A stretch of DNA of 64,000 nt from positions 75,445 through 139,444 of the forward strand of contig NZ_JALJRW010000006.1 in assembly GCF_024519465.1 (NCBI RefSeq), given 5' to 3'. The notes beneath the pieces were generated by a model. That model ran no database searches and was not told the origin of the DNA. It was given only the letters and a program-made list of their open reading frames with translations. The position numbers and the translations under genes were made by a program. Positions 46,441 through 59,203 of this stretch are shown here, in pieces (positions within the stretch are counted from its first letter, which is position 1; each line of letters begins with the position of its first letter). The DNA is from Stenotrophomonas sp. Ste86. Lineage in GTDB: Bacteria; Pseudomonadota; Gammaproteobacteria; Xanthomonadales; Xanthomonadaceae.

Positions 46441-48267
46441 TCAGCGCTTGGCTGCGGCCTTGTACTTCGGCACGAAGACCTCGTTCACCGCCTGGGCCAA
46501 CTGGTCAGGCGGCAGCAGGCCCTGGTCGAGCAGGAAGTTGTTGAACGCCAGGCGGTCGAAGCGCTTGCCCAACGCCAGCTCGGTCTGCATGCGCAGTTCC
46601 AGGATGCGCGTGTACCCGTAGAAGTAGCTGCCGGCCTGGCCGGGCATGCGCACCATGTAACGGTCCAGTTCCTGGGTGGCCATCGCTTTGGACAGGCCGA
46701 CCTCGTCGATCAGCACGCGCTCGGCGTTGGCGCGGTCGATCAGGCCCAGGTTGAGCATCGGGTCGAGCATCGCGCGGGCGGCGCGCAGCAGGCGGAACTG
46801 CAGTGCGATCAGCTGCCCGTCCAGCGGTTCGTACGGCACCATCTCCGCTTCGGCATACAGCGCCCAGCCTTCGACGTTGACCGAGTTGAACGCGAACATG
46901 GTGCGTGCCAGCGAGATACCGCGCTCGACCATGGCGGTGAACTGCAGCTCGTGGCCCGGCCGGCCTTCGTGCGCGCTCAGCGTCCACGCGGCCGAACCGA
47001 AGTTGAAATCGTCGTACTGCGCGGCCTTGTCGCCGGCGGCGGGGTTGCCCAGCGGCAGTACGAAGGTGCCCTGCTGCCCGGTGTTGCCGACCAGCGGCGC
47101 GGGCAGGAAGTGCGGGGCCGGCGAGGCCGCGCTCTCGGCCGCCGAGCCCAGCCGCATCTGCATCGGGCGCTGCGGCACGTCGACGATCTTCTCGCGGCGG
47201 ATGATCGGGTCGATTGCATCGATCACGCCACGGTAGTGGTGCTCGAGCTGGTCGTCGGCGATCTTGTCACCCTTCAGCGCGCGCACCACCGCGACCGGAT
47301 CGGTCGGGTCGGCCACCTTCAGGCCCTTGGCCTGGACCACCAGCGGCGCCAGCTGGCGCATCGCCGAGCGGGTTTCCATGAATTCCAGCTGCGCACGCTG
47401 CATCAGCACCGCCGGGGCGATGTCGATGCCTACCCGCTTGAGCTGGTAGGCGTACAGCGGCTCGGGCAGGCGCGCGTCGGTGCGGGCCTTGGGCAGCACC
47501 GCGCTGCGGGTCCAGTCGCGGTACTCGCGCAGCTGGGTGGCAATGGTCTTCAGCGCTTCATCGGCGCCGGCCACCTTGTACTTGCCAAACAGCTGTTCGA
47601 TGCCGGTGATGTAGGTGTCCACGTTGGCCAGCGACTGCTCGACTTCGATCTTCGTCGGCTGCAGCAGGGTCTTGTCGCCCAGGCGCTCTTCATAGCGCTG
47701 GCGCGACAGCGTGGTGACCGGCTGGGTGCCCGGGGCGAGGCCGGCATACGCCTTCAGGCGGTCCAGGGCCTTGGCCCGGCGCTCGGCGGGCACCTGGTCG
47801 GACAGCAGCAGGTTGAGGCCGCTGAACACGGTCTGCGGGGTATCGCTCCACGGCAGCAGGTACTTGTCGTTGAGCTCGCTGCCTTCGATGTTCTGGCTGG
47901 CCGCGGCGATCATGATCGCCAGGTCCTGGCGCACGTTGGGATCGCGCTCGGTGCTCAGCTTGGCCTGTAGTTCGGTGCGTGCCTTGGCCATGGCCGCGCG
48001 GTAACGGGCGCCGTTGTCCGGGCCGAAATCGGCCACCTTGTCGTCATAGCCGGGCACGCCGAAGAAACCGGTCTCTTCCGGCTGGAATGGGCCCTGCGCA
48101 TCCAGCAGGATCTGCGCCAGCTGGTTGCTGCGGGTGACCCACGCCGGGCTGGCGGCGGGTTTGGCGGTGGCAGGCTGGGCAGCGGCCTGCCTGGCCAACG
48201 CCGGCGGCGCCGACAGGGTGGCGGGGACGGTCAGGGCCAGCGCAACAGCAAGGACGAGCGGCTTCAT
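46441..48267 (-). CDS. Exported DUF885 family putative metallopeptidase
   Basis: 608-aa protein with signal peptide MKPLVLAVALALTVPATLSA (cleavage near PPALA). DUF885 proteins carry a zinc-peptidase-like HExxPGH motif; here HEGRPGH at about 433-439 with a third ligand candidate E466 in NVEGWALYAEAEM. Most of the protein is helical; RMPGQAGSYFYGYTRILELR lies near the end. No substrate is known. The start at 48267 is chosen for the signal peptide; an in-frame start 39 bases upstream is possible. Confidence 0.83.
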   Translation of the reverse strand: MKPLVLAVALALTVPATLSAPPALARQAAAQPATAKPAASPAWVTRSNQLAQILLDAQGPFQPEETGFFGVPGYDDKVADFGPDNGARYRAAMAKARTELQAKLSTERDPNVRQDLAIMIAAASQNIEGSELNDKYLLPWSDTPQTVFSGLNLLLSDQVPAERRAKALDRLKAYAGLAPGTQPVTTLSRQRYEERLGDKTLLQPTKIEVEQSLANVDTYITGIEQLFGKYKVAGADEALKTIATQLREYRDWTRSAVLPKARTDARLPEPLYAYQLKRVGIDIAPAVLMQRAQLEFMETRSAMRQLAPLVVQAKGLKVADPTDPVAVVRALKGDKIADDQLEHHYRGVIDAIDPIIRREKIVDVPQRPMQMRLGSAAESAASPAPHFLPAPLVGNTGQQGTFVLPLGNPAAGDKAAQYDDFNFGSAAWTLSAHEGRPGHELQFTAMVERGISLARTMFAFNSVNVEGWALYAEAEMVPYEPLDGQLIALQFRLLRAARAMLDPMLNLGLIDRANAERVLIDEVGLSKAMATQELDRYMVRMPGQAGSYFYGYTRILELRMQTELALGKRFDRLAFNNFLLDQGLLPPDQLAQAVNEVFVPKYKAAAKR

Positions 48268-48346
48268 GCGGGAACTCCAGGGCAGGATGCCTGCGACCCT
48301 ACGCACTCACGGCGCGCCCGGCAATCGGCCGGAGGTCATGCGCCGA

Positions 48347-48862
48347 TCAGGCCCCCAGCGACCCGGACGGCACCGGGCATTGGCCATTGGCGCGGCATTC
48401 TTCCAAGGCGCAGCTGTCGGCGGCCTCTTCGTCGTCCAGTGCGGTGAGGTCGATGGCCTCCTTGCCCTCAGTGACCACGTACAGCATCGGGTAGTCCCAT
48501 TGCCCGCCGCTGCGCCGGGCATTGAGGAACAGGCGGCCATCGCCGCGCGGGCCGGACAGCGCGATCACGAACTGGCTCTGCCCGGTGGTGTGCATGGAAC
48601 CGGCCGGCAGGTAGCCGTCCTGCACCGGCTCGCCGAGCGCCTGCACCAGTTCGATGTTGCAGCGCGCGCGGCGCATGGCCTCCTGGTAGGGCGTGCTGGA
48701 TTTGCTCCAGTACGCCCACTGCGACAGCGCGAACCACACCGCCCAGACCGCCGCGGCGATCCCCACCACCACCGCCAGTGGCATTGCCCAGCGCCAGTGG
48801 CGGCGCCACCAGCCGGTGGATGCGGTCTTTCCGGTCAATACGGGGGGCGATGTCATCGGCAA
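48347..48862 (-). CDS. Coa1-like membrane protein
   Basis: 171-aa protein with one N-terminal helix (WAMPLAVVVGIAAAVWAVWF) and a periplasmic domain of the cytochrome oxidase assembly protein Coa1 type: YQEAMRRARCNIELVQALGE and SGPRGDGRLFLNARRSGGQW are the diagnostic parts. The C-terminal 30 residues contain three cysteines. Role in oxidase assembly is not implied in bacteria with certainty. It lies between the dipeptidyl peptidase and DUF885 genes on the same strand. Confidence 0.65.
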   Translation of the reverse strand: MPMTSPPVLTGKTASTGWWRRHWRWAMPLAVVVGIAAAVWAVWFALSQWAYWSKSSTPYQEAMRRARCNIELVQALGEPVQDGYLPAGSMHTTGQSQFVIALSGPRGDGRLFLNARRSGGQWDYPMLYVVTEGKEAIDLTALDDEEAADSCALEECRANGQCPVPSGSLGA

Positions 48863-48895
48863 ACTCCTTGTCGGGCCGGTGGCGGAAGCGGTGGG

Positions 48896-51187
<2,292 letters not shown>

Positions 51188-51254
51188 CTAACCAAAAGCC
51201 TTGCGCCCGTGCCGGCGGTTGGGCGGTGACCGGCTGCGGCGGGCGTTTTGGGGA

Positions 51255-51276
51255 GCCGGCCAGCGGCCGGCACTAC
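51255..51276 (-). repeat. Single GTAG palindrome, CCGGCC subfamily
   Basis: GCCGGCCAGCGGCCGGCACT followed by AC, i.e. a GTAG head read leftward. Lies in the 204-bp gap between the dipeptidyl peptidase and glutathione transferase genes. Confidence 0.7.
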
Positions 51277-51328
51277 CCTCTGGGTCGGTGGGGATGTCTG
51301 GAGCGGGGTGGCGGCGGGTAGTCCCGGC

Positions 51329-52018
51329 TCAGCGCTGGCCGAACAGGTGCTTGCGCTCTTCCTCGCTCAGCGGCTTGCCGGCGTCCGGGTTGACCTTCTG
51401 GCGCAGCGCATAGGCGCGCTGGGTGGCCGGGCGCGCGGCGATGGCTTCGTGCCAGCGCTTGAGGTGCGGGAAGGCGGCGAAATCCACCGGCAGCTTGTCG
51501 TACGCCCCGATCCACGGGTAACTGGCCATGTCGGCGATGCTGTATTCCGCACCGCCGAGGAAGGCGCTGTCGGCCAGGCGCTTGTCCATCACCCCGTGCA
51601 GGCGGCGCACTTCGTTGTTGTAGCGCTCGATGGCATAGGGAATCTGCTCGGGCGCATACACGTTGAAGTGGCCCATCTGCCCGCTCATCGGGCCCAGCCC
51701 GGCCATCTGCCAGAACAGCCACTCCAGCACCGCCACCCGGCCGCGTGCATCGGATGGCACGAAGCGGCCGGTCTTCTCGGCCAGGTACAGCAGGATCGCG
51801 CCGGACTCGAACACGCTCTGCGGGGCGCCACCGTCGGCGGGCTGGTGGTCGACCAGGGCCGGCATCTTGTTGTTGGGCGAGATCGCCAGGAATTCGGGCT
51901 TGAACTGGTCGCCGGCGCCGATGTTGACCGGCTTGATCTGGTACGGCAGGCCCAGCTCTTCCAGCAGCAGCGTGACTTTGTGGCCGTTGGGGGTGGGCCA
52001 GTAGTACAGGTCGATCAT
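51329..52018 (-). CDS. YfcG-like glutathione transferase (disulfide-bond reductase type)
   Basis: 229-aa GST-fold protein. The start MIDLYYWPTPNGHKVTLLLE carries the TPNGHKV signature of the Nu-class YfcG/YghU group, which reduce disulfides with glutathione. The N-terminal thioredoxin-like domain continues with NNKMPALVDH and ESGAILLYLAEKTGRF; the C-terminal helical domain has YSIADMASYPWIG. Transcribed alone. Confidence 0.9.
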   Translation of the reverse strand: MIDLYYWPTPNGHKVTLLLEELGLPYQIKPVNIGAGDQFKPEFLAISPNNKMPALVDHQPADGGAPQSVFESGAILLYLAEKTGRFVPSDARGRVAVLEWLFWQMAGLGPMSGQMGHFNVYAPEQIPYAIERYNNEVRRLHGVMDKRLADSAFLGGAEYSIADMASYPWIGAYDKLPVDFAAFPHLKRWHEAIAARPATQRAYALRQKVNPDAGKPLSEEERKHLFGQR

Positions 52019-52127
52019 GGCGGCGCACTCGCGGATGGGTAAGTCTGGAGTCTAGTGCGTCGGTTGGGTGGCGGGGTCACGGCGGACCCGTTAACCTGCC
52101 GCGTCCCCCGCAACGCAGCATTCCAGC

Positions 52128-52763
52128 ATGAGCGCCACCGAAAAGCCCATCAGCCCCCTGTCGTCCCTGATCTTTGCCTCGCGCTGGCTGCAGCTGCCGC
52201 TGTACCTGGGCCTGATCCTGGCGCAGTGCGTGTATGTGTTCCTGTTCGGCAAGGAACTGTGGCACCTGCTGCACAAGGCCAACAGCATGGGCGAGCAGGA
52301 AATCATGCTGCTGGTGCTGGGCCTGATCGACGTGGTGATGATCTCCAACCTGCTGGTGATGGTGATCGTGGGCGGCTATGAGACCTTCGTCTCGCGCCTG
52401 CGCCTGGAGAACCATCCCGACCAGCCGGAGTGGCTCAGCCACGTCAACGCCAGCGTGCTGAAGGTGAAGCTGGCGCTGTCGATCATCGGCATCTCCTCGA
52501 TCCACCTGCTCAAGACCTTCATCGCCGCCGGCAGCCTGGACAGCCTTCCCTCCTGCAACAGCGATGTCTACATCCAGGCGGTGGCCAGCGCCGTTGCGGC
52601 CGCCGGCCCGAGCGCCGCAGTGGCCTTCAAGTGCACCTCGTTCACCTCCACCGGGGTGATGTGGCAGACCATCATCCATGCCGCCTTCATCCTGTCGGCG
52701 ATCGGCATCGCCTACACCGACAAGCTGATGAGCGGCACGCCCAGCAAGACGCTGTCGCACTGA
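52128..52763 (+). CDS. UPF0114 (YqhA-like) membrane protein
   Basis: 211-aa membrane protein of the TIGR00645/YqhA family. Signatures: [50 protein letters not shown] and [20 protein letters not shown]. An insert of about 30 residues with two cysteines ([18 protein letters not shown]) lies between helices 3 and 4, longer than in E. coli YqhA. Function unknown. ATG at 52128. Confidence 0.85.
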   Translation: MSATEKPISPLSSLIFASRWLQLPLYLGLILAQCVYVFLFGKELWHLLHKANSMGEQEIMLLVLGLIDVVMISNLLVMVIVGGYETFVSRLRLENHPDQPEWLSHVNASVLKVKLALSIIGISSIHLLKTFIAAGSLDSLPSCNSDVYIQAVASAVAAAGPSAAVAFKCTSFTSTGVMWQTIIHAAFILSAIGIAYTDKLMSGTPSKTLSH

Positions 52764-52778
52764 CGCTTGCCCGGCGGC

Positions 52779-52837
52779 GCCGGCATCGGTCACGATGCCG
52801 GCCTGCCCTCGCCGCCCGGCCCCCGGCCGGGCGAGGG
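52779..52837 (+). terminator. Two hairpins after the YqhA gene
   Basis: GCCGGCATC-GGTCAC-GATGCCGGC (52779-52802) is a perfect 9-bp stem; CCCTCGCC (52806) pairs with GGCGAGGG (ending 52837) as a second stem. No T-run follows either, so terminator function is only likely. Confidence 0.4.
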
Positions 52838-52950
52838 GGTGCTAGATTGCACACCTGCAGTACTGCCGTGGACGTCGGGAAACGTCCATGGGCCTCGGCC
52901 AGCCTGACCGCATCGGGCCTTACGTATCGTCGTCTTCAAAGGGGAGTTGG

Positions 52951-53970
52951 ATGTCGCACGTCAACACGATCGCCAAGGCGCGCCTGCTTGCGCCGCTGAC
53001 CCTGCTGGTGGCCCTGGCCGCCTGCTCGGGCAAGGACGAACCGGCACCGGCCGCGCCTGCCGCAGGGACCGCCACCACCGCCACGCCGGCGGCGCCGGCC
53101 GCACCGGCGGTCTCGGCCAAGGTGCAGTCGATGGGCACCGACCAGTTGCGCGACCTGGCCAGCCAGGCCCTGCGCGAAAACCGCATGTACGCTCCGGCCG
53201 GCGACAACGCCATCGAGTACTACCTGGCGCTGCGCGACAAGACCCCCGATGACGCCTCGGTCAAGAGCGCGCTGACCGACCTGCTGCCCTACACCCTGAT
53301 CGCCGCCGAGCAGAGCCTGGGCCGCGAGGACTTCGCCGAATCGCAGCGGCTGGTCGCGCTGATCGAAAAGGTCGATGCCACCGCACCGGCGCTGCCGCGC
53401 CTGAAGCAGGGCATCAGCGGCGGCATGCAGACCGCGCTCAAGCGCACCCAGGAAGAGACCGACAAGGTCAAGAAGGACGCCGAAAGCCGCACCAAGCAGC
53501 TGGCCGACCAGCAGCGCCAGGCCCAGCAGCAGGCCACCGAAGCCGAAGCGGCCCGCACCATCGCTGCCCAGCAGGATGCCGCCCGCCGCGACGGCGAGCG
53601 CCAGGATGCCGAGCGCCAGGCCGCGACCCGCCGCGAGGCCGAACAGCGCCAGCAGGCCGCCGCCGCCCAGCAGGCCACCGCTGCCCGCCAGGCCGCTGCA
53701 CCGGCCGCCGCCGCACCCAGCCTGCGCCCGGTCAGCACCCCGGCCCCGCGCTACCCGGCCGAGGCGCTGCGGTCGGGCACGTCCGGCGAAGTGCTGGTGG
53801 AAATCACCGTCGGCACCGACGGCTCGGTCACCAACGCCCGCGTGCTGCGCGCCACGCCCTCGCGCGTGTTCGATCGCGAAGCGCTCAACGCGGTCAAGCG
53901 CTGGAAGTTCGAACCGGTGGGTGCACCGGTGACCACGCGTCGCACGCTGGCCTTCGCGCCGGGCGGCTGA
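52951..53970 (+). CDS. Lipoprotein with coiled-coil and TonB C-terminal domain
   Basis: 339-aa protein. The signal sequence ends LVALAAC (lipobox, residue 25), followed by an Ala/Pro-rich linker, a helical domain with MGTDQLRDLASQALRENRMY, a long Gln/Ala/Arg/Glu coiled coil (about 160-250), and a C-terminal TonB_C domain: PRYPAEALRSGTSGEVLVEI, then SVTNARVLRATP and LNAVKRWKFEPV. Classical TonB is held in the inner membrane by an uncleaved helix; this one has a lipid anchor with Ser after Cys, which favours the outer membrane. ATG at 52951 with GGGGAG 5 bases upstream. Followed by a strong terminator. Confidence 0.82.
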   Translation: MSHVNTIAKARLLAPLTLLVALAACSGKDEPAPAAPAAGTATTATPAAPAAPAVSAKVQSMGTDQLRDLASQALRENRMYAPAGDNAIEYYLALRDKTPDDASVKSALTDLLPYTLIAAEQSLGREDFAESQRLVALIEKVDATAPALPRLKQGISGGMQTALKRTQEETDKVKKDAESRTKQLADQQRQAQQQATEAEAARTIAAQQDAARRDGERQDAERQAATRREAEQRQQAAAAQQATAARQAAAPAAAAPSLRPVSTPAPRYPAEALRSGTSGEVLVEITVGTDGSVTNARVLRATPSRVFDREALNAVKRWKFEPVGAPVTTRRTLAFAPGG

Positions 53971-53991
53971 TCGCTGGCCGATCGCGGTAGC

Positions 53992-54019
53992 AAAAAGCCC
54001 GGCGTGCGCCGGGCTTTTT
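53992..54019 (+). terminator. Rho-independent terminator
   Basis: AAAAAGCCCGGC-GTGC-GCCGGGCTTTTT, a perfect 12-bp stem including the A and T runs, 22 bases after the TonB-domain lipoprotein stop. It works in both directions. Confidence 0.88.
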
Positions 54020-54044
54020 GTTGGTTCCGTGTTTCTCGTTGCAA

Positions 54045-54110
54045 GGCAGCCACGCATGGCGTGGCTCTACCCGGGTTCGGGGCCGGTAGAGCCACGCCAT
54101 GCGTGGCTGC
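54045..54110. repeat. Inverted pair of GTAG palindromes (SMAG-like)
   Basis: GCAGCCACGCATGGCGTGGC extended to CTCTAC (ending 54070) and GTAGAGCCACGCCATGCGTG extended to GCTGC (54086-54110), 15 bases apart, tail to tail. Same subfamily as the elements at 38.4 and 42.9 kb. Confidence 0.87.
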
Positions 54111-54234
54111 ACTACCAACCGCAAGCACCTGAAACATCGGCGGGGGATCACAACCCATCCGCGGATTGCGCCCTTGGCTCCAACGCGAACATCGATAGCG
54201 GGGCGATGGCAGCGTGGCCATCGCCCCGCACGAC

Positions 54235-55415
54235 TCACCCCGAAATCGCCAATCGCTCCTGGTGGTAACGACGCACCGCCGCGTACCACAGCACCGCCGC
54301 CAGTCCGAAGCCGGCGGCCAGGTACACACCCCACATCTGCGCGCTGATCGGCTCATGGCGGATGATCTTCAGCAGCATCTGGTTCTGCGCCAGGAATGGC
54401 ACCGCGAACTGCCACAGCTCACTCTTCAGCGGGTACACCATCAGCGCGTACCCGGGCAGCATCGGCAGCAGCATCAGCCAGGTCATGTGGCTCTGGGCTT
54501 CCTTCATGCTCTTGGCCGCCGCCGACAGGAACGTCAGCAGCGAGGTGCCGATGAACAGCATCGGCAGCATGATCAGCAGCATCTGCAGCATCGGCAGGAA
54601 GCCCATGTTGAGCTGTCGCCCTGCCCCGCTGCTGGACACCTGCGCACTCAGCTTGAACGCCAGCAATGTCAGCAGCAGCGAGGCCATGCCCACCATGCAG
54701 GCGGCGGCGATCTTGCCACTGACGATGGCACTGCGCGGCGCCGGGGTGGCCAGCAGCGGCTCCAGCGACTGGCGCTCGCGCTCGCCGGCGGTGGTATCCA
54801 TCACCAGGTAGGCCCCGCCCAGGAACGAGGTGATGGTCAGCAGCACCGGCAGCAGGTAGGACAAAACCTGACCGCGCTTGGCCTCGGCGGTGGCCAGGTC
54901 CTGCGTGGCCAGCTCCAGCGGCCGGGCCACCTGTGCATCGACGCCCCGGGCGAGCAGGCGCAGCGCGCCCACCTGCTGGTTGTAGCCGGCCAGCGCGGTC
55001 TGCAGGCGCATGCTGGGGATGTCGGCGGCGCGGCGGGTGCTGTCCTTGACGATCTCCACCAGCGCCGGACGCCCTTCGGCCCAGTCCTCGCCGAAGTCCG
55101 GGCTGATCCGCAACGCGACGTCGATCTGCTGGTCGCGGATGGCCTCGGTCAGGTCCTTGGGGGCATCCACCGCATTGAGCCCCTGCGCGGCCAGGAAGCG
55201 CACCAGGTTGGGCGCGTGCTCGCGACCGATGGTGGCGATGTCCAGTGGCTTGTCGATCTGGGTCTTGACCCGGCTTTCGGCCAGCTTGCCCATGCCCAGG
55301 ATCAGGATCGGGTACAGCAGCGGGCCGAGCAGCAGGGTCAGCGCAAGGGTGCGGCGGTCGCGGGAAAGATCGCGCAGTTCCTTGCGCATCACGGTCAACA
55401 ACGTGGCGAACGAAC

Positions 55416-55419
<4 letters not shown>
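54235..55419 (-). CDS. ABC-2 type transporter permease (NatB-like)
   Basis: 394-aa inner-membrane permease. The N-terminus KELRDLSRDRRTLALTLLLG is typical of NatB/YhaP-type proteins. A large periplasmic domain (about 60-240) separates helix 1 from a group of helices with ERERQSLEPLLATPAPRSAI (the family signature), MASLLLTLLAFKL, MLLIMLPMLFIGTSLLTFL and MLLPMLPGYALMV. It overlaps the ATPase gene in ATGA. NatAB exports sodium in Bacillus; substrate here is not known. Confidence 0.87.
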
Positions 55420-56158
<739 letters not shown>

Positions 56159-56162
<4 letters not shown>

Positions 56163-57682
56163 GGTGCCCATCCGTTGAACGAAGTGAAGGCCGGCACCGG
56201 ACTCAGCGCGTCCAGGCAGGTGGCGTCGAGCGACGTGGCGTCGGCCTTGTCCATGAACTGGCCGAGCAGGCGCGGCATGCAGCCAGCGTTGAGGGTGCCG
56301 TGGCCCTGGCCCTTGGCGACCAGATGGCGGCCGTTGGGCAGGGTCTTGAGCACCTGCTCGGCGTAGCGCGGCGGGGTGACCGGATCGAACTGACCCGACA
56401 GCAGCAGCACCGGCAGGTCGCTCTTCAGCGGGGCGGTGAAGTCCTTCGGGCGCGTGCCGACGTTCCAGCCCGGGCACGCGGCGAAGAACATGCGCGCCAC
56501 TTCCGGACCGAGCAGGCGATCATTGGCGACCGGCTCCTGGTAACGGTCGGCATCCTCGGCACAGATCACCGACCACTGCATGCCCCGGTTCATCTGCACG
56601 CCCAGCGTGCGACCGGCCATCCTGCTCAGCGACATCAGCGGCGCGTAGCGCGCGTGCGCGGCCTCGTCGAGCACCACCGGCAGCAGCGAGGACAGCTCGG
56701 GCATGTACGAGAACATGAAGGCCAGGCCGGTGACCGAGTCGGCGGTGAGCACGTCGCGCTTGGCCTCGGCGGTGCCCGGGTCGCGGTACTCGACCTCGAC
56801 CGGGGCCTTGGCCAGCGCGGTCATCACGTTCTTCAGCTGGGTGTGGGTGTCGACCGGGAAGCGCTTGGCGCACGCGGCGTCCTTGCGGCACTGCTCGGCC
56901 TGCAGGTCGATGGCCGTTTCGAAGGTGTCGGCGAAATCACCGCCCACCACCACGTCGTTGGGGGCCACGCCGTCGATCACCACCGCACGGGTGTGCTGCG
57001 GGTAGTGCGCGGCGTACTGCTGGGCCACCCGGGTGCCGTAGGAGCCGCCGATCAGGTTGATCTTGTCCACGCCCAGGGCCGCACGCACCGCATCGATGTC
57101 GCCGATGGCCTGGGTGGTGGTGTAGAAACGGGTGTCGGCGCGATCAGCCAGCGATGCGGCGCACTGCCGGGCGAAATCGGCGATCAGCTGGGTGGACGGG
57201 GTAGCGGCGTCATCGAGCGCCATCTCCTTGCCGTCGGCGCCCACGCAGGTCAGCGGATTGGATTTACCCGTGCCACGCTGGTCGACCAGGATGATGTCGC
57301 GCTGCTTGCGCACTTCGCGCAGGGCCAGGTTGATCACCGCCGCCACTTCAGTAGCCGCCTGGCCCGGCCCGCCGGCCAGGAAGAACACCGGGTCGTGCTT
57401 GCCCTCGCCTTCGTTGCTGGTTTCCAGCCACGCGATGTTCAAGCCGATCTTGCGACCGGTGGGCGCGGCCGGGTTCTCGGCCACCTGCAGGGTGGTGCAC
57501 TGGGCTTCGACGTTGTCGCTGGCCTGGGTGCTGGTCAGCGTGCACGGCTTGAACGTCAGTGTTCCGTACTGGCGTTGCGCGCCCTCCGCCGGGGTATCCG
57601 GGGTGGCCTGGCAGGCGGCCAGCAGCAGCAAGGCTGCTCCGGTCGCCAAGGGACGGCAGGAAACTCGCATGTTCGATCGCAT
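56159..57682 (-). CDS. Lipoprotein alpha/beta-hydrolase peptidase (proline iminopeptidase/tripeptidyl aminopeptidase type)
   Basis: 507-aa hydrolase with a lipoprotein signal (LATGAALLLLAAC, Cys about residue 24). Features: DPVFFLAGGPGQAATEVAAV (oxyanion loop), ILVDQRGTGKSNPLTC, nucleophile serine in NLIGGSYGTRVAQQYA, and the C-terminal TAP-like part with LPVLLLSGQFDPVTPPRYAE and GQGHGTLNAGCMPRLL (catalytic Asp and His). It resembles SlpD/SlpE-type exopeptidases. Its stop overlaps the NatA-like start, so peptidase, ATPase and permease are one transcript. Confidence 0.88.
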
Positions 57683-57777
57683 CCTGGATTGAAGGGTCTC
57701 AGCATGCCATGACGGCGGGGCGCGCTGGATGTGACGCGCACACCGCCGCGAGTACCGATGCCGTGCCTCGGCCAGGC

Positions 57778-58944
57778 TCAGGCAGTCACTGGAACCGCGC
57801 TGACGGTGCGGTCGCGGCCGTCGGCCTTGGCCTGGTAGAGCGCCCGGTCAGCGGCGGCCAGCAAGGCCGCCAGGTCGTGCGCCCCAGTGCCGACAGCCAA
57901 CCCGATGCTGGTGGTGACCATGACCGGCACATCGCCCAGGCAGGCGGGGCAAGCCTGCAGCTGCGCGCGGATGTGGTCGGCGTGTTGCGTGGCCCGGGCA
58001 TGGTCGGCGCCCGGCAGCAGCAGCACGAACTCCTCGCCGCCGTAGCGGCCCAACAACGGCTGCTGGCCGGCCAGACTGCTGGACAGGACCGTGGCGAAGT
58101 GGCGCAGGACCTGGTCGCCCGCGATGTGCCCCCAGCGATCGTTGACCTGCTTGAAGTGGTCTACGTCCAGCAGCAGCAGGGCCAACGGTTGCTGTTGCCG
58201 CTGGCACTGCTGCAGGCACGCCTGGCCATCGGCCAGCACCGCGCCGCGGTTGAGCAGGCCGGTCAGTCCATCGGTGCGTGCCACGCGGCGCAGGTCGACC
58301 AGCATCTTCTCCACCAGCAGCAGCACCAGGGCGAAGCAGCGGGCCAGTTCCAGGAAGATGCCCGCGAGGTACGTGGCAAACATCGGCGCGCCAGCCCGGA
58401 AGATGTCCTGACCGGCATCGGGCGCCACCGGCAACCACAGCCGCACCAGGTACACCATCGCTTCAGCCCCGAAGATCGCCGCGGCCAGCCAGCAACTGGT
58501 GCGCTGCTCGGGCGGTGCATGGCGGACCAGCATCCAGGCCATCCAGCCATTGACCAGAACCGAAAACAGGCTGGCCACGTTGAGCCGGACGGCCAGGTTC
58601 GGGAACGGCACCACGAACACCACGATGCCGGCTACGTACGCACCGGCCAGCAGCACCGGCTGCCAGCTCGGCAGTCGCCGCTGCAGGTGGCGCGCCACGC
58701 CGTACAGCATCGCCACCGCCGACAGCGCCAATACCGCATTGCCGAAGATCACCAGCGGCACCACCGGCAACTGCGCACGCAGCGCCACCGAGGTCAAGCT
58801 GAGCGCCAGCAGCCACAGACTGGCCGTCCACAGGCGCAGCGCCGGTTGCCCGCGCAGGACCAGCAGCAGGAGTGAAAAGCCCAACGCAATGCCCAGGCAC
58901 AGCAGGTAGCCGAGGACCGCGACGGTGGGGAAATCCAGGGACAT
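57778..58944 (-). CDS. Membrane-bound diguanylate cyclase (GGDEF)
   Basis: 388-aa protein with about six to seven N-terminal helices (residues 5-215) and a C-terminal GGDEF domain. The active-site loop is RYGGEEF (GGEEF, 302-306); ARTDGLTGLLNRGAVLADG and LLLLDVDHFKQVNDRWGH carry the metal and substrate residues. The RxxD inhibitory site is not present (GQQPLLGRYGG). It should make cyclic di-GMP in response to an unknown membrane signal. No EAL domain. Transcribed alone. Confidence 0.92.
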   Translation of the reverse strand: MSLDFPTVAVLGYLLCLGIALGFSLLLLVLRGQPALRLWTASLWLLALSLTSVALRAQLPVVPLVIFGNAVLALSAVAMLYGVARHLQRRLPSWQPVLLAGAYVAGIVVFVVPFPNLAVRLNVASLFSVLVNGWMAWMLVRHAPPEQRTSCWLAAAIFGAEAMVYLVRLWLPVAPDAGQDIFRAGAPMFATYLAGIFLELARCFALVLLLVEKMLVDLRRVARTDGLTGLLNRGAVLADGQACLQQCQRQQQPLALLLLDVDHFKQVNDRWGHIAGDQVLRHFATVLSSSLAGQQPLLGRYGGEEFVLLLPGADHARATQHADHIRAQLQACPACLGDVPVMVTTSIGLAVGTGAHDLAALLAAADRALYQAKADGRDRTVSAVPVTA

Positions 58945-59203
58945 GCGGCCTCGGGCATCGGAACGGCGCGCAGTTTAGCGTGCGCGGCGGCGTGGCAAAG
59001 CCGTCGCGGTATCGACGCCATTCCGCAACGTTCTGGGATGCGCTGCCCAGACGCACATTGATGACTATCCCAACGCGCATCCACTGCAATAAATCCCATT
59101 AGGAATTTCCTGACAGCGCCAGATACTCGGCGGCGCGCGCCCCATCGCCCCCGCCGACGCACCGATGCCGGCCGCGCCTTTCATCCCTGCTTACGGAGAC
59201 ACC

